From the NCBI GenBank assembly GCA_035530275.1, contig DATKVC010000015.1:372001-436000 (forward strand): a stretch of 64,000 nt of DNA, in the 5' to 3' direction. The position numbers and the translations under genes are program-made. The stretch comes from CAIJMU01 sp035530275. Its GTDB lineage: Bacteria > Spirochaetota > Spirochaetia > Treponematales > Rectinemataceae. Under the pieces are notes generated by a model that was given only the letters and a program-made list of their open reading frames with translations, did no database searches and was not told where the DNA came from. Shown here piece after piece: positions 15,400 to 23,713 of this stretch (the first letter of the stretch is position 1; each line of letters opens with the position of its first letter).

Positions 15400-17166
15400 C
15401 TATCGGAGTCCCTCCGTTTCGAACTCCAGGACGATCTTCGTGCCCTGCGCCCTTTCGATGCGAATGCTGCCCTGCAACTGCTTGGTGAGCTGGCCCACCA
15501 ACATAAGGCCGAAGCCGGGCGAGTTCGCAAAGTCCATGGTTTCCGGCATGCCGTTCCCGTCGTCCTCGATGCCGAGATGGACTCTCTTCCCTTTCAGTGA
15601 GGCCGACACCGTGATCATCCCGCTGTCCCTGCCCGTGAACGCGTACTTCATGATATTGGTCAGCAGCTCGTTCACAATTATGCCGAGCGGTTGCAGCATC
15701 TTCGAATCGAGGTAGAAATCCTCGATCGTTTTCCGGACGGTTATCGAGGCGCCCTTCGGAAAGTTCGCGAGGATTTCCCTGATGAGGGAGGGCAGGTATT
15801 CCAGCACGGAAACGGACTTGAAGCCGGCCGATTGGAAGAGTTTGTCGTAGAGGACCATCATGCTTTGCACGCGGCTCTCCGCGTCCTTCAACGCCGTCTT
15901 GGCCGCGGGGATCGTCAGGGTATCGGCCTGGAGGGAGAGGAGGCTCGCGATCGTCGACATGTTGTTCTTGATCCGGTGATGGACTTCCTTGAGGATGAGT
16001 TCCTTTTCCGCGAGGAGGGTGTGGATTAGTTCCTCGGCGATCTTCCTGTCGGATATGTTCCTAATATTGCATTGGATGACTTTTTTGCCGTCGACCAGAT
16101 ACACGTTGCTGATGAACTCCACCTCGACGGTCTCGCCCAGGGCCGTTTCCAGGGGCAGGTCCTCGTAGCGGACGTACTCCTTCCGCTGCAGCTCGACGAA
16201 GTTCTCCTTGTTGGCGACGATATCCTTGAAGGCCCCGATTTCCCAAATCGCCTTCTCAATGAACTGCTCTTTGGAGTAACCCAGCATCTCGATGAGGAAG
16301 GGATTGGCGTCCACTATCTTGCCGGTCTCCGCGTCGAGGATGAGGACTCCGTCCTTCGCCGTCTCGAAGAGGCGCCTGTAGCGCATTTCCGAACTCGCCA
16401 GGGCCTGTTCCATCATCCTTCGCGCGGAGATGTCGCGGATCAGGATCATGAAATGGGGTTCGAGCGGCGGACTGACCTTGCGCGAGACGGAAAGCTCGTA
16501 CAGGAGGGTGACGCCGGGCAGGACCGTCTCGTACTGCTTGCCGACGGAAACCCCCGTTTCATGGGCCTCGCGTATGGCCGACATCACGATATCCGCGACA
16601 CCAGGCGGAAGGATGTCGGAAACCCTTTTCCCGATGCACTCCTGGGCGGGAGCGCTCGACGCCCCGGCGTGGGGAGAATGGAAGTCATAGTAGTAACCAT
16701 CGAGACCAATCTCGAAAAGGAGGTCGGGGAAGGCGTTGAGGGTAGCCTCCAATTTATTGTTGAGGGCCTTGGTTTTTCCATAGGCGTCGAAGAGCTTGAA
16801 TGCCATCTTTATGGAGGCATCCAATATCGTTATCCCGGAATTCTTCACCACATAGCCGTATGAGCTGATCTTCTCCGTCTTCTCCACGATTTCGGATTCC
16901 GTATGGCTCGACAAGAAGACTATGGGTATGTCGCGGTTTCGCAGGATGGCTTGGGCGGCCTCCGTTCCGTCGATGCCGTCGCCCAGGTCGATGTCCATGA
17001 GGACGAGATCCAGGGCCGCGCTTCCCGCGACGAGTTCGACCGCACTTTCCCCCGAGTTCGCGATAAGGACGCTATAGCCGCATTTTTCGAGGCCGACTTT
17101 CTCCGCCATCGCTATCAACACCTGATCCTCGACGAGGAGGATGCTCTTTCTTTCTTCGTGTTTCAT
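15400..17166 (-). CDS. Hybrid sensor: receiver-PAS-PAS-HisKA_2 histidine kinase
   Basis: 588 residues. Domains in order: REC (about 8-125, phospho-Asp in LVLMDIDLGDGIDG, Lys in YVVKNSG), PAS (about 145-260), PAS (about 272-390, YRRLFETAKDGVLILDAETGKIVDANP), HisKA_2-type dimerisation and phosphoacceptor (LKEVHHRIKNNMSTIASLLSLQ), and HATPase_c (VNELLTNIMKYAF, EDDGNGMPE, GFGLMLVGQL). There is no membrane segment, so it is a cytoplasmic kinase of the HWE/HisKA_2 group with an N-terminal receiver, and it may itself be the recipient of phosphate from another kinase. RBS GGGAGGAGGGG precedes the ATG at 17166. It lies 66 bp after the DUF3494 gene, separated by a hairpin. Confidence 0.9.
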   Translation of the reverse strand: MKHEERKSILLVEDQVLIAMAEKVGLEKCGYSVLIANSGESAVELVAGSAALDLVLMDIDLGDGIDGTEAAQAILRNRDIPIVFLSSHTESEIVEKTEKISSYGYVVKNSGITILDASIKMAFKLFDAYGKTKALNNKLEATLNAFPDLLFEIGLDGYYYDFHSPHAGASSAPAQECIGKRVSDILPPGVADIVMSAIREAHETGVSVGKQYETVLPGVTLLYELSVSRKVSPPLEPHFMILIRDISARRMMEQALASSEMRYRRLFETAKDGVLILDAETGKIVDANPFLIEMLGYSKEQFIEKAIWEIGAFKDIVANKENFVELQRKEYVRYEDLPLETALGETVEVEFISNVYLVDGKKVIQCNIRNISDRKIAEELIHTLLAEKELILKEVHHRIKNNMSTIASLLSLQADTLTIPAAKTALKDAESRVQSMMVLYDKLFQSAGFKSVSVLEYLPSLIREILANFPKGASITVRKTIEDFYLDSKMLQPLGIIVNELLTNIMKYAFTGRDSGMITVSASLKGKRVHLGIEDDGNGMPETMDFANSPGFGLMLVGQLTKQLQGSIRIERAQGTKIVLEFETEGLR

Positions 17167-17189
17167 TTTGATCCCCTCCTCCCGACGTG

Positions 17190-17217
17190 CCGGGGGCCGT
17201 CCGAAGACGGCCCCCGG
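17190..17217 (-). terminator. 12-bp stem with UUCG loop between DUF3494 gene and kinase gene
   Basis: CCGGGGGCCGTC (17190-17201) pairs perfectly with GACGGCCCCCGG (17206-17217). On the minus-strand transcript the loop is C(UUCG)G, an exceptionally stable tetraloop. No U run follows, so it may be a partial terminator or an RNA-stability element that lowers kinase expression relative to the abundant-looking lipoprotein upstream. Confidence 0.6.
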
Positions 17218-17232
17218 TTTACCAAGGTCTTT

Positions 17233-18432
17233 TTAATTGGTGTAGGTATAATCCTCGTCGCCCGTGTGGGTGACGGTGACCGCGGCGGCGCCGCTGGCGT
17301 TGACCGTGATCTTGCCGTTGCCGGTGTTGGTTACGGTCACGGCGCCGGTGGCCGTGCTGTTGATGGTCATGAGGCCGTTGCCGGTGTTGGTCGCGGTGAG
17401 GATGCCGCCATTGTTGACGATGGCGATGGTTCCCGTTCCCACCTCGGTGGCGGAAACCAGGCCTCCGTTGTTCAGGACGTCGATGAAGCCATCACCGGGG
17501 ACCGCGACGACGCTGGAAGCGGCGCTGCCGGTGATGGTGACAGGGGCGATGACCACGGGAGCGACCGGCGCCACGTAAGGAGTGTCGCTGGCGTTGACGA
17601 TAGTGTTGACCATGGTGATCGAGGCGAAGAGGGCGAGGGCCCTGCCGTTAAGGATGGTCGGCGTCGCGTTTCCGGCTGTCGAGAAGGTCATGCCGGCGCT
17701 GGCGATTATGGTGCCGGCCATGGAGCCGCCGCCCGCTCCGTTGATAGTCGCCGAGCTCCCTACCTGCCAGTAGACATTCTTGGCCTGGGCGCCGTTCGTG
17801 AGGATGACGCTGCTGGGGGCGAGGGGGGTGCCGACGGTGAGCGAGCTCGCCATCTGGAAGATCCAGACCGCGTCGGGGTTACCCTGCGCGTCGAGGGTGA
17901 GATCCGAACCGGTGATAAGGAAGGCTCCTGAGGCCGACTTGTAGACTCCGGGGGCGAGGGTGAGGCCGCCCAACTGGCCGGCGCCCGGATCGATTCCATC
18001 GGGGCGGGAAGCCAGATCGTTGAAGGTCACAAGGGCATCGCCGGCGACGCTCGTCGCGAAGGCGAAGTCGGTAGTGCTTCCCTGGGGAGCGTCCGTGTAG
18101 ACGGTGCCGCTCACGGCTCCGACATTGAGGGGCGTTTCCGTATAGCTGAATGTGGCGCTGTGAAAGCCGGTGATCATCGTGGATGCTCCGGTCGTTCCCA
18201 TGTCGCCGATAATCTGGGTTCCTGACCCAGCGTTGGTGATGCCGGCGCCTCCGCCAAAAGCCGCGAAGGACGATGCCAGACCGAGACTGGGCGCTGCAGG
18301 GTTGATGCCCCGGGCTCCCTGGATCGCGGCTTTGCCCGCATCAAGGCCCATCGGGCTGCCGCAGGCGGCGATGATGCCCGCCAAGATAACCATGCCGACT
18401 CCAGTAATCAGACTCTTCTTTACCTTGTTCAT
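17233..18432 (-). CDS. DUF3494 (ice-binding-like) lipoprotein with C-terminal beta repeats
   Basis: 399 residues. A lipoprotein signal (VILAGIIAAC, lipid Cys24) is followed by a DUF3494 domain (about 45-290): LGLASSFAAFGGGAGITN, ALVTFNDLA, LTLAPGVYKSASGAFLITGSDLTLD, NPDAVWIFQMASSLTVG, KNVYWQVGSSATING and NGRALALFASITMVN. The family is a right-handed beta-solenoid seen in ice-binding proteins and adhesin-like proteins. After a Pro/Val linker come about four 20-residue Gly/Thr/Asn-rich repeats (units ending TATNTG, TVTNTG, TVTHTG). The protein should be anchored on the cell surface or periplasmic membrane face. Antifreeze activity is not implied by the fold; adhesion is equally possible. Confidence 0.85.
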   Translation of the reverse strand: MNKVKKSLITGVGMVILAGIIAACGSPMGLDAGKAAIQGARGINPAAPSLGLASSFAAFGGGAGITNAGSGTQIIGDMGTTGASTMITGFHSATFSYTETPLNVGAVSGTVYTDAPQGSTTDFAFATSVAGDALVTFNDLASRPDGIDPGAGQLGGLTLAPGVYKSASGAFLITGSDLTLDAQGNPDAVWIFQMASSLTVGTPLAPSSVILTNGAQAKNVYWQVGSSATINGAGGGSMAGTIIASAGMTFSTAGNATPTILNGRALALFASITMVNTIVNASDTPYVAPVAPVVIAPVTITGSAASSVVAVPGDGFIDVLNNGGLVSATEVGTGTIAIVNNGGILTATNTGNGLMTINSTATGAVTVTNTGNGKITVNASGAAAVTVTHTGDEDYTYTN

Positions 18433-18449
18433 TGTGTACCTCTGGCTAG

Positions 18450-18478
18450 AACATATACATAAACTAGCTAAAAAACAA
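18450..18478 (-). promoter_or_regulatory. Putative promoter of DUF3494 lipoprotein gene
   Basis: On the minus strand TTGTTT (18478-18473) and TATGTT (18455-18450) are separated by 17 bp, about 18 bp upstream of the ATG at 18432. The region is markedly AT-rich in an otherwise GC-rich window. Confidence 0.45.
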
Positions 18479-18500
18479 GTATATTCAGTTTAATAATGGC

Positions 18501-18528
18501 TTGCAATTCCTAGAAAAAGTGTTAATCT
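18501..18528 (+). promoter_or_regulatory. Putative promoter of the RHH-kinase-regulator operon
   Basis: TTGCAA (18501-18506) and TAATCT (18523-18528) are 16 bp apart, 20 bp before the ATG of the ribbon-helix-helix gene, which has a strong AAGGAGGA ribosome-binding site. Confidence 0.4.
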
Positions 18529-18547
18529 ATGCCCAAGGAGGAATTAG

Positions 18548-18760
18548 ATGCCGGATAAGAGGACGATGACCCTCAACTTGTCAGAGGAAGAAATGAATTC
18601 CTTGGAGCAGTTGGCTCTGAGAAACGACATGACCAAGACCGCAGTGCTCAAAAAGGCCATTCGGATTTATCTGGTCCTGGAGACGCGATTGCAGCGGGGG
18701 GAGCATATATTCGTGGAAGACGAGCTTCATCAGGCAAAGGTCGAGCTGCTGCTGGTCTAG
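18548..18760 (+). CDS. Ribbon-helix-helix (CopG/Arc-like) DNA-binding protein
   Basis: 70 residues. Beta strand RTMTLNLS is followed by helix EEEMNSLEQLALRNDM, turn and second helix TKTAVLKKAIRIYLVLETRL, the usual ribbon-helix-helix layout that dimerises and places the strand in the major groove. Small RHH proteins of this kind often autoregulate their operons. It begins the operon with the PAS kinase and receiver genes; no toxin gene is adjacent, so it is more likely a regulator than an antitoxin. ATG preceded by AAGGAGGA. Confidence 0.75.
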   Translation: MPDKRTMTLNLSEEEMNSLEQLALRNDMTKTAVLKKAIRIYLVLETRLQRGEHIFVEDELHQAKVELLLV

Positions 18761-18800
18761 CGGCCATTATAAGGAGACTAAGACGGCACGAAACAAAAAG

Positions 18801-19940
18801 GTGACGGATTCCCCAGGCTACTCGGAGAGCATCATCAACACCGTGAGGGAGCCCTTGATCGCCCTCGATCAGGACCTCCGGGTCGTGTCGGTCAGTCGTT
18901 CATTTTACGAAGTGTTCAAGGTCAAACCCGAGGAGACGGTGGGGCAGCTCATCTACGACCTCGGCAACAAGCAGTGGGACATCCCCAAGCTCAGGGAACT
19001 CCTGGAAACCATACTTCCGCAGCAGACGAGCTTCGACAATTACGTGGTCGAGCACGATTTCGCGACCATCGGCAGGCGCATCATGATGCTCAACGCCCGA
19101 CAGATCCAAAGGGTGTCGGGCAAGGAACGGATCATACTCCTGGCCATCGAGGACATCACCGAGCGCCGTGAAATGGAGAACGGGCTGGAAAAGGCCCATG
19201 AGGAATTGAAGATCTTGGCCAACGAGCTGGAACGGACGGCGAGGGCCAAGTCGGAGTTTCTCGCCAACATGTCCCATGAACTCAGGACGCCGCTCAACTC
19301 CATAAACGGCTTCTCCGAGGTGCTCTACGACGAGACCTTCGGACCTTTGAACGACAAACAGAAAAGCTACGTCAATTTCGTCCTGACCAGCGGGAAGCAC
19401 CTCCTCCTCCTCATCAACCAGATACTGGACATGGCGAAGGTCGAAGCCGGAAAAATGAAATTGGCCCTCTCCATCCTGCCCATGAAAGGCCTTCTGGCCG
19501 AGATCTCCTCCCTCATCGCCGACATGGCCGGAACGAAGAACCTTGCGATGTCCATCGATATCGCCGAAGACCTGCCGGATATCGAGGCGGACGAGCTTCG
19601 CGTAAAGGAAATCATCTACAACCTCCTTTCCAATGCGGTCAAATTCACGCCGGAGGGCGGTCGAATCGGCATGAAGGCGCGGCGCGTCGATGGGGAAATC
19701 GAGGTAGTCGTTTGGGATACCGGCGTCGGCATCGCCCCGGAAAACCTGTCCAAGATCTTCGAGGGTTTTTTCAGAGTGGATACGCCCTATTCCCGCCTGA
19801 CCGAGGGCACTGGACTCGGATTGCCGCTGTCAAGGAAAATGGTGGAGCTGCATGGGGGCAGGTTGTCGGTGGAATCGGGGGGGCTCGACAAGGGCACTTC
19901 CGTCCGTTTCAGCCTACCCATCCTCTCTGCGGGAGTATGA
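18801..19940 (+). CDS. PAS-domain sensor histidine kinase
   Basis: 379 residues from GTG 18801. Residues 8-125 form a PAS domain (IINTVREPLIALDQDLRVVSVSRSF, then LLAIEDITERREME). The HisKA phosphoacceptor box is KSEFLANMSHELRTPLNSINGFS, and the ATP-binding domain has N-box LLSNAVKFT, G1 DTGVGI, F-box FEGFFRVD and G2 GTGLGLPLS. No membrane segment, so cytoplasmic. The start is uncertain: the strong AAGGAG (18771-18776) is 24 bp before the GTG but only 6 bp before an in-frame ACG at 18783. The partner is probably the receiver protein encoded directly after it. Confidence 0.9.
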   Translation: MTDSPGYSESIINTVREPLIALDQDLRVVSVSRSFYEVFKVKPEETVGQLIYDLGNKQWDIPKLRELLETILPQQTSFDNYVVEHDFATIGRRIMMLNARQIQRVSGKERIILLAIEDITERREMENGLEKAHEELKILANELERTARAKSEFLANMSHELRTPLNSINGFSEVLYDETFGPLNDKQKSYVNFVLTSGKHLLLLINQILDMAKVEAGKMKLALSILPMKGLLAEISSLIADMAGTKNLAMSIDIAEDLPDIEADELRVKEIIYNLLSNAVKFTPEGGRIGMKARRVDGEIEVVVWDTGVGIAPENLSKIFEGFFRVDTPYSRLTEGTGLGLPLSRKMVELHGGRLSVESGGLDKGTSVRFSLPILSAGV

Positions 19941-19941
19941 A

Positions 19942-20307
19942 ATGAAGAAAAAGGCCCTGATAATCGATGATAATGCCAACAATCTGACCCTCGAAAAGGA
20001 CCTCTTGGAGGTTTCCGGCTTCGAAGTCTTCGTGGCCGAAAACGCCACTCGCGGGATAGCCCTCGCGAGGAGCGAGAAACCGGACATCATCATCATGGAC
20101 ATGAGGCTCCCGGACATGCGCGGTTCCGAGGCAGCCAAGATCCTCCTCAATGATGTCGAGACTCGGGATATCCCCATCGTCTTCGTCACGGCCTCGGTCC
20201 TCGCGGAGGGCATAGAGGAAATAAAAACAATACCCAATGCTGCCTTCGTGAGCAAACCGATCAATACGCGCACTTTCGCCAAGGATATTTGGCACTTCAT
20301 CAAGTAG
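19942..20307 (+). CDS. Single-domain response regulator (CheY-like)
   Basis: 121 residues from the ATG at 19942, one base after the kinase stop. A bare receiver domain: acidic pocket KALIIDDNANN, phospho-Asp in DIIIMDMRLPDMRG, Thr in PIVFVTAS and Lys in AAFVSKPINTRTF. With no output domain it probably passes phosphate on or acts by protein contact, as in phosphorelays or chemotaxis-type signalling. Its gene order makes it the cognate partner of the PAS kinase. Confidence 0.9.
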   Translation: MKKKALIIDDNANNLTLEKDLLEVSGFEVFVAENATRGIALARSEKPDIIIMDMRLPDMRGSEAAKILLNDVETRDIPIVFVTASVLAEGIEEIKTIPNAAFVSKPINTRTFAKDIWHFIK

Positions 20308-20365
20308 AAGACAGGCGAGTCGAGGCAGTGCGATGACGAGGCCCCTCGGGACGTCTATCGCCGCA

Positions 20366-21559
20366 TCACCAGGCAGCGACCAAGATCCCGAGAATGTCCT
20401 CGTCCGAAAGCTCGACAGGGTTGGCCTTCATCGAGTTCGCCCTCTTGGAGGCTTCCACCAGTTGGGCGAAATCGTCGCGCGCGAGGCCGAGATCGCGGAG
20501 CTTTCGCGCACCGAGGGATTTCGTGAAGGCGGCCAGGATCGGCGCCGCGTCTTCGGCTCCGGCCCTCTTGCCCGCGACCAAAGAGGCGACCTCGGCATAC
20601 TTCGCGACGCTTGCGTCGCGGGCGAGCGTCCACGCGACGTCTCCAGGCGTCGCGCCGGCGACCATTGCGGTGAGCCTACGCACGTTGGCCGCGACTACAT
20701 GGGGCAGGAGGGCCGCGCAGATGGCGCCGTGGGGCGCCCCGCTCAGCCCGCCCAGGGGGCCGGCGATGCCGTGGACGGCGCCGAGCCCGGCGTTCGCGAG
20801 GGCCATGCCTCCTGCCAGGGCGGCGAAGGCCATGTCGCTCCGCGCCTCGATGTCCTTGCCATCGCGAAAGGCCCGGGGTAGGGCCGGAATGCCTCGCTTG
20901 AGGCCCTCGCGACAGAGGCCGTCGACGAGGGGGTTGGAGCGTGAGGAGACGAGGGGCTCGATGAGCTGGGTGATGGCGTCGAGACCCGAGTCGGCCGTGA
21001 GCCGCGGAGGCAGGTCGATGGCGAGGCCAGGATCGACGATGGCGAGGACGGGCAGCATCGAGGGCGAACGGAGGCTCACCTTCACCGGCCGGGAGCCCCC
21101 GATGGCCGCGAAGACCGCGTTGCGAGTCGCCTCCGAGCCGGTGCCCGCCGTCGTCGGTATAGCGATACAGGGCAGCGATTTCTTCGCGAGTGGCTTTCCC
21201 TTTCCGATCACCTCGGCGTAGTCGAGGGGGTCTCCTTTGTTTGCGAGGAGGGCCGCGATGGCCTTCGCCATGTCGATAACCGATCCTCCGCCGAAACCGA
21301 TGACGAGGTCGGGCCCGTACACGCGAGCCTGTTCGAGGGCGTCGCGGAGGTCGTCGATGTCGGGTTCGGGAGGCGTGGAGATCGGCACGTGCGTGAGCCG
21401 GGCCAGCTCGAGGCTGTCGATGAGGGGCATCGACCGTTGGATGTTGCGCCCCGTGACGACGAGGGCACGGCGACCGAGCTTCGTCGCGAGTTCCCCGGCC
21501 TGGCGGATCGTCCCAACACCGAAGATCAGGCGCCCGGGTCCGGCGAACTCGAATTCCAT
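20366..21559 (-). CDS. Iron-containing alcohol dehydrogenase (type III)
   Basis: 397 residues covering the full family length. N-terminal NAD(P)-binding half: LIFGVGTIRQAGELATKLG, RALVVTGR, GFGGGSVIDMAKAIAALL and the PTTAGTGSEAT phosphate loop. C-terminal metal domain: Asp in LTADSGLDAITQLIEP and His residues in GAVHGIAGPLGG and GAPHGAICA, as expected for Fe(II)-dependent oxidoreductases. It should interconvert an alcohol and an aldehyde using NAD(P)H, plausible in fermentative redox balance. Substrate not evident. Encoded 8 bp downstream of the ABM-domain gene. Confidence 0.92.
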   Translation of the reverse strand: MEFEFAGPGRLIFGVGTIRQAGELATKLGRRALVVTGRNIQRSMPLIDSLELARLTHVPISTPPEPDIDDLRDALEQARVYGPDLVIGFGGGSVIDMAKAIAALLANKGDPLDYAEVIGKGKPLAKKSLPCIAIPTTAGTGSEATRNAVFAAIGGSRPVKVSLRSPSMLPVLAIVDPGLAIDLPPRLTADSGLDAITQLIEPLVSSRSNPLVDGLCREGLKRGIPALPRAFRDGKDIEARSDMAFAALAGGMALANAGLGAVHGIAGPLGGLSGAPHGAICAALLPHVVAANVRRLTAMVAGATPGDVAWTLARDASVAKYAEVASLVAGKRAGAEDAAPILAAFTKSLGARKLRDLGLARDDFAQLVEASKRANSMKANPVELSDEDILGILVAAW

Positions 21560-21567
21560 GCCGCGCC

Positions 21568-21858
21568 TCAGCCTTCCACCGTGGTGTAAAAGGCCCGCGT
21601 TCGGGGCTCAGCCTGAAGGGGCTCGATTACTTCGTTCCAACGCTTGTAATGGGCCGTCGCCTTGTGGGCGGCTATGTCGGCCTCATCCCTGTATTTCTCG
21701 ACGAGGGCGAAGCGGGTCGGGTCGTCCCGGTCCGCGAGGAGATCGAAGGCGAGTATTCCGGGCTCCTTGCGGCTGGCCGCGACATTCTCGAGGGCGACCG
21801 CCTTCAATTGCGCGACGGCTTCGGGACGAACGCGGATATTGACGATGAGGGTTATCAT
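21568..21858 (-). CDS. Antibiotic biosynthesis monooxygenase (ABM/YgiN-like) protein
   Basis: 96 residues with the single ABM ferredoxin-like fold: ITLIVNIRVRPEAVAQLKAVALENVAASRKEPGILAFDLL, FALVEKYRDEADIAAHKATAHYKRW. Typical members are dimeric and act on quinones or as cofactor-free monooxygenases; many are of unknown role. It precedes the iron alcohol dehydrogenase gene in what looks like a two-gene unit. Divergent from the Aat-like gene. Confidence 0.88.
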   Translation of the reverse strand: MITLIVNIRVRPEAVAQLKAVALENVAASRKEPGILAFDLLADRDDPTRFALVEKYRDEADIAAHKATAHYKRWNEVIEPLQAEPRTRAFYTTVEG

Positions 21859-21923
21859 GCTAGCCTCCGCCTTCGAGGATAGGCGCGTTGCCCGCGTCGG
21901 GCAAGTGGCGTATCATCGTCGCA

Positions 21924-22730
21924 ATGTCAGGCGCGGAACCCCCCTCGATTCCCCTCGTCGGCGACGATGTCGACCCGGCCTCCCTCGCGGCCGCCTTCGA
22001 GGGCGGCTTTCCCCTCGAGTTCTGCGCCTCTGGCTCCTTCGATCCGGACTTCATCTCTGGCCTCGTCCGCGAGGGCTTCATCCCCATGGCCATGGATCTC
22101 GAAGACGGTCGCGAATTCCTCCTCCCGAAACTCCACCTGGTCCGCGCGATCCTCGATCCGGCCGAAGTGCGCATCACGCGAAGCGCGAGACGCCAGGCGC
22201 GGGGTCTGACCCTCTCGACGATGCGCGCCTTCGACGAGGTGCTCTCCTCCTGCGTCGAGAGCCATGGCGAGGGCTGGCTCAGGCCGCCCCTCGTCGCGAC
22301 CTTCCGCGAACTCGCTTCGAGGGGGAGTGTCGGAGGATTGGGTCTCGTCTCCTTCGAGCTATGGCGAGGCGAAGTCCTGGTGGCGGGGGAATTCGGAGCC
22401 TTCGTGGGGGCCTGTTACACGAGTTGGTCGGGTTTCAGGAAGGAGAATGGGGTCGGGACAGTGCAGCTCGCCGCGTTGGCGCGAGCCCTCGCTCGCGCGG
22501 GGGTCAGGCTCTGGGACCTCGGCATGCCTCTGCCGTACAAGGAAAAGCTCGGCGCCCGCGAGTTGTCGCGATCGGAGTTTCTCGCCGCCTTTCGCGAGGC
22601 CCGCGGGCTTGCGGAAAGGGCTCGCGATGCGCCGGGTTCGGCACCGCCCTTCCTCGATTTCGGTTTTCTTCCCCTGGACGCCCGACTTCTCATCGACGCC
22701 GCCGGCCCCTCCGGCGAAGGGCGGCGTTGA
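21924..22730 (+). CDS. Leucyl/phenylalanyl-tRNA-protein transferase-like (Aat fold) protein
   Basis: About 268 residues from the ATG at 21924 (a TTG at 21888 is an in-frame alternative). The GLTLSTMRAFDEVLSSCVES and EGWLRPPLVATFRELASRG segments and the SFELWRGEVLVAGEFGAFVGACYTSWSGFRK strand-turn-strand match the Aat/GNAT-like architecture that in E. coli adds Leu or Phe to N-terminal Arg/Lys for ClpS-ClpAP degradation. The usual GG-YG core is changed to AGEFGAF and the N-terminal part is divergent, so substrate or activity may differ. Its stop overlaps the next start (TGATG). Confidence 0.7.
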   Translation: MSGAEPPSIPLVGDDVDPASLAAAFEGGFPLEFCASGSFDPDFISGLVREGFIPMAMDLEDGREFLLPKLHLVRAILDPAEVRITRSARRQARGLTLSTMRAFDEVLSSCVESHGEGWLRPPLVATFRELASRGSVGGLGLVSFELWRGEVLVAGEFGAFVGACYTSWSGFRKENGVGTVQLAALARALARAGVRLWDLGMPLPYKEKLGARELSRSEFLAAFREARGLAERARDAPGSAPPFLDFGFLPLDARLLIDAAGPSGEGRR

Positions 22731-23668
22731 TGCGCGTCGTCCTCGCCGGCGGCTCGGGCTATATCGGCGCCAGCCTCGCCGCGTCTCACCTGACCGAGGG
22801 CTCGGAGCTCGTCGTGCTGACGCGTGGTTCCGAGTCGGCTCTCCCCGGCGATGCGCCCGGCCTGCGTCGCGTCGCCTGGAATGGACGCGATCCCGGCCCC
22901 TGGTGCGCCGCTCTTGACGGTGCCGACCTCGTCGTCAATTTAGCCGGGGAGCGAGTCGCCGGTCCTGGATTCGCCTATCGCTGGACCGAAGCCCGCAAGC
23001 GGCTTCTCGCGTCGAGCCGAGTGGAGGCGGGGAAGGCCCTCGTCGCGGGTATCGCCGCATGTTCGCGAAGGCCGCAGGTCTTCGTTCAGGCTTCGGGCAT
23101 CGACTACTATGCGGCCGGCGAGTCAAGGGCTACCGAGGATGCCCGATCGGGCGACGGTTTCCTTTCGAGGCTCGTCGCCGATGAATGGGAGCCTTCGACG
23201 GCAGGGGTCGAATCCATGGGCCTCCGTCGCATCGTGCTGCGCATCGGCCCCGTCATCGGCGCGGGCAGCCCCGTCCTCGCACCCCTCTTGCTGCAGCATC
23301 GTCTTTTTGCGGGCGGGCCCCTCGGTCCTGGCGCGCAATGGTTCCCCTGGATCGCCGTCGATGATCTCGTCGGGGCCCTTCGTTTCCTCGTCGCTCGACA
23401 GGAATGCTTCGGAGCCTACAACCTCGTGGCGCCCGGCATTCTGCGCAACGCGGAGCTTTCGAAGGCCCTTGCCCGCGCCCTCGGGCGACCCTCCTGGCTC
23501 CCTACTCCGGCCTTCGCCCTCAGGCTGGCCTTCGGCGAGATGGCCGAAACCCTCCTTAATGGAGTACGCGCCATTCCCAAACGCCTTCTCGAAGCGGGAT
23601 ATCGCTTCGTCAGTCCCGACATCGATACGGCCCTGTCCTCCGCTCTCGCTTCACGGCCAAAACCTTGA
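22730..23668 (+). CDS. TIGR01777-family NAD(P)-dependent SDR (YfcH-like epimerase)
   Basis: 312 residues from the ATG at 22730, overlapping the previous stop. N-terminal Rossmann motif VVLAGGSGYIGASLA, LVVLTRGSE, then LVVNLAGERVA and the RWTEARKRLLASSRV segment that marks TIGR01777; QASGIDYYAA replaces the classical YxxxK. The C-terminal DUF1731-like part is present (ALARALGRPSWLPTPAFALRLAFGEMAETLLNG and RLLEAGYRFVSPDIDTAL). Molecular function of the family is uncertain; it is widespread in bacteria. Confidence 0.88.
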   Translation: MRVVLAGGSGYIGASLAASHLTEGSELVVLTRGSESALPGDAPGLRRVAWNGRDPGPWCAALDGADLVVNLAGERVAGPGFAYRWTEARKRLLASSRVEAGKALVAGIAACSRRPQVFVQASGIDYYAAGESRATEDARSGDGFLSRLVADEWEPSTAGVESMGLRRIVLRIGPVIGAGSPVLAPLLLQHRLFAGGPLGPGAQWFPWIAVDDLVGALRFLVARQECFGAYNLVAPGILRNAELSKALARALGRPSWLPTPAFALRLAFGEMAETLLNGVRAIPKRLLEAGYRFVSPDIDTALSSALASRPKP

Positions 23669-23713
23669 GGGGTGAACCCTCGAGGGACCTGGCCGATGGC
23701 CTTCGCCCCTGTC

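Noticed and set aside
21662..23668. 668-codon frame as one large protein
   Set aside because: Only the part from 22730 encodes a recognisable SDR; upstream it overlaps the Aat-like gene in another frame.
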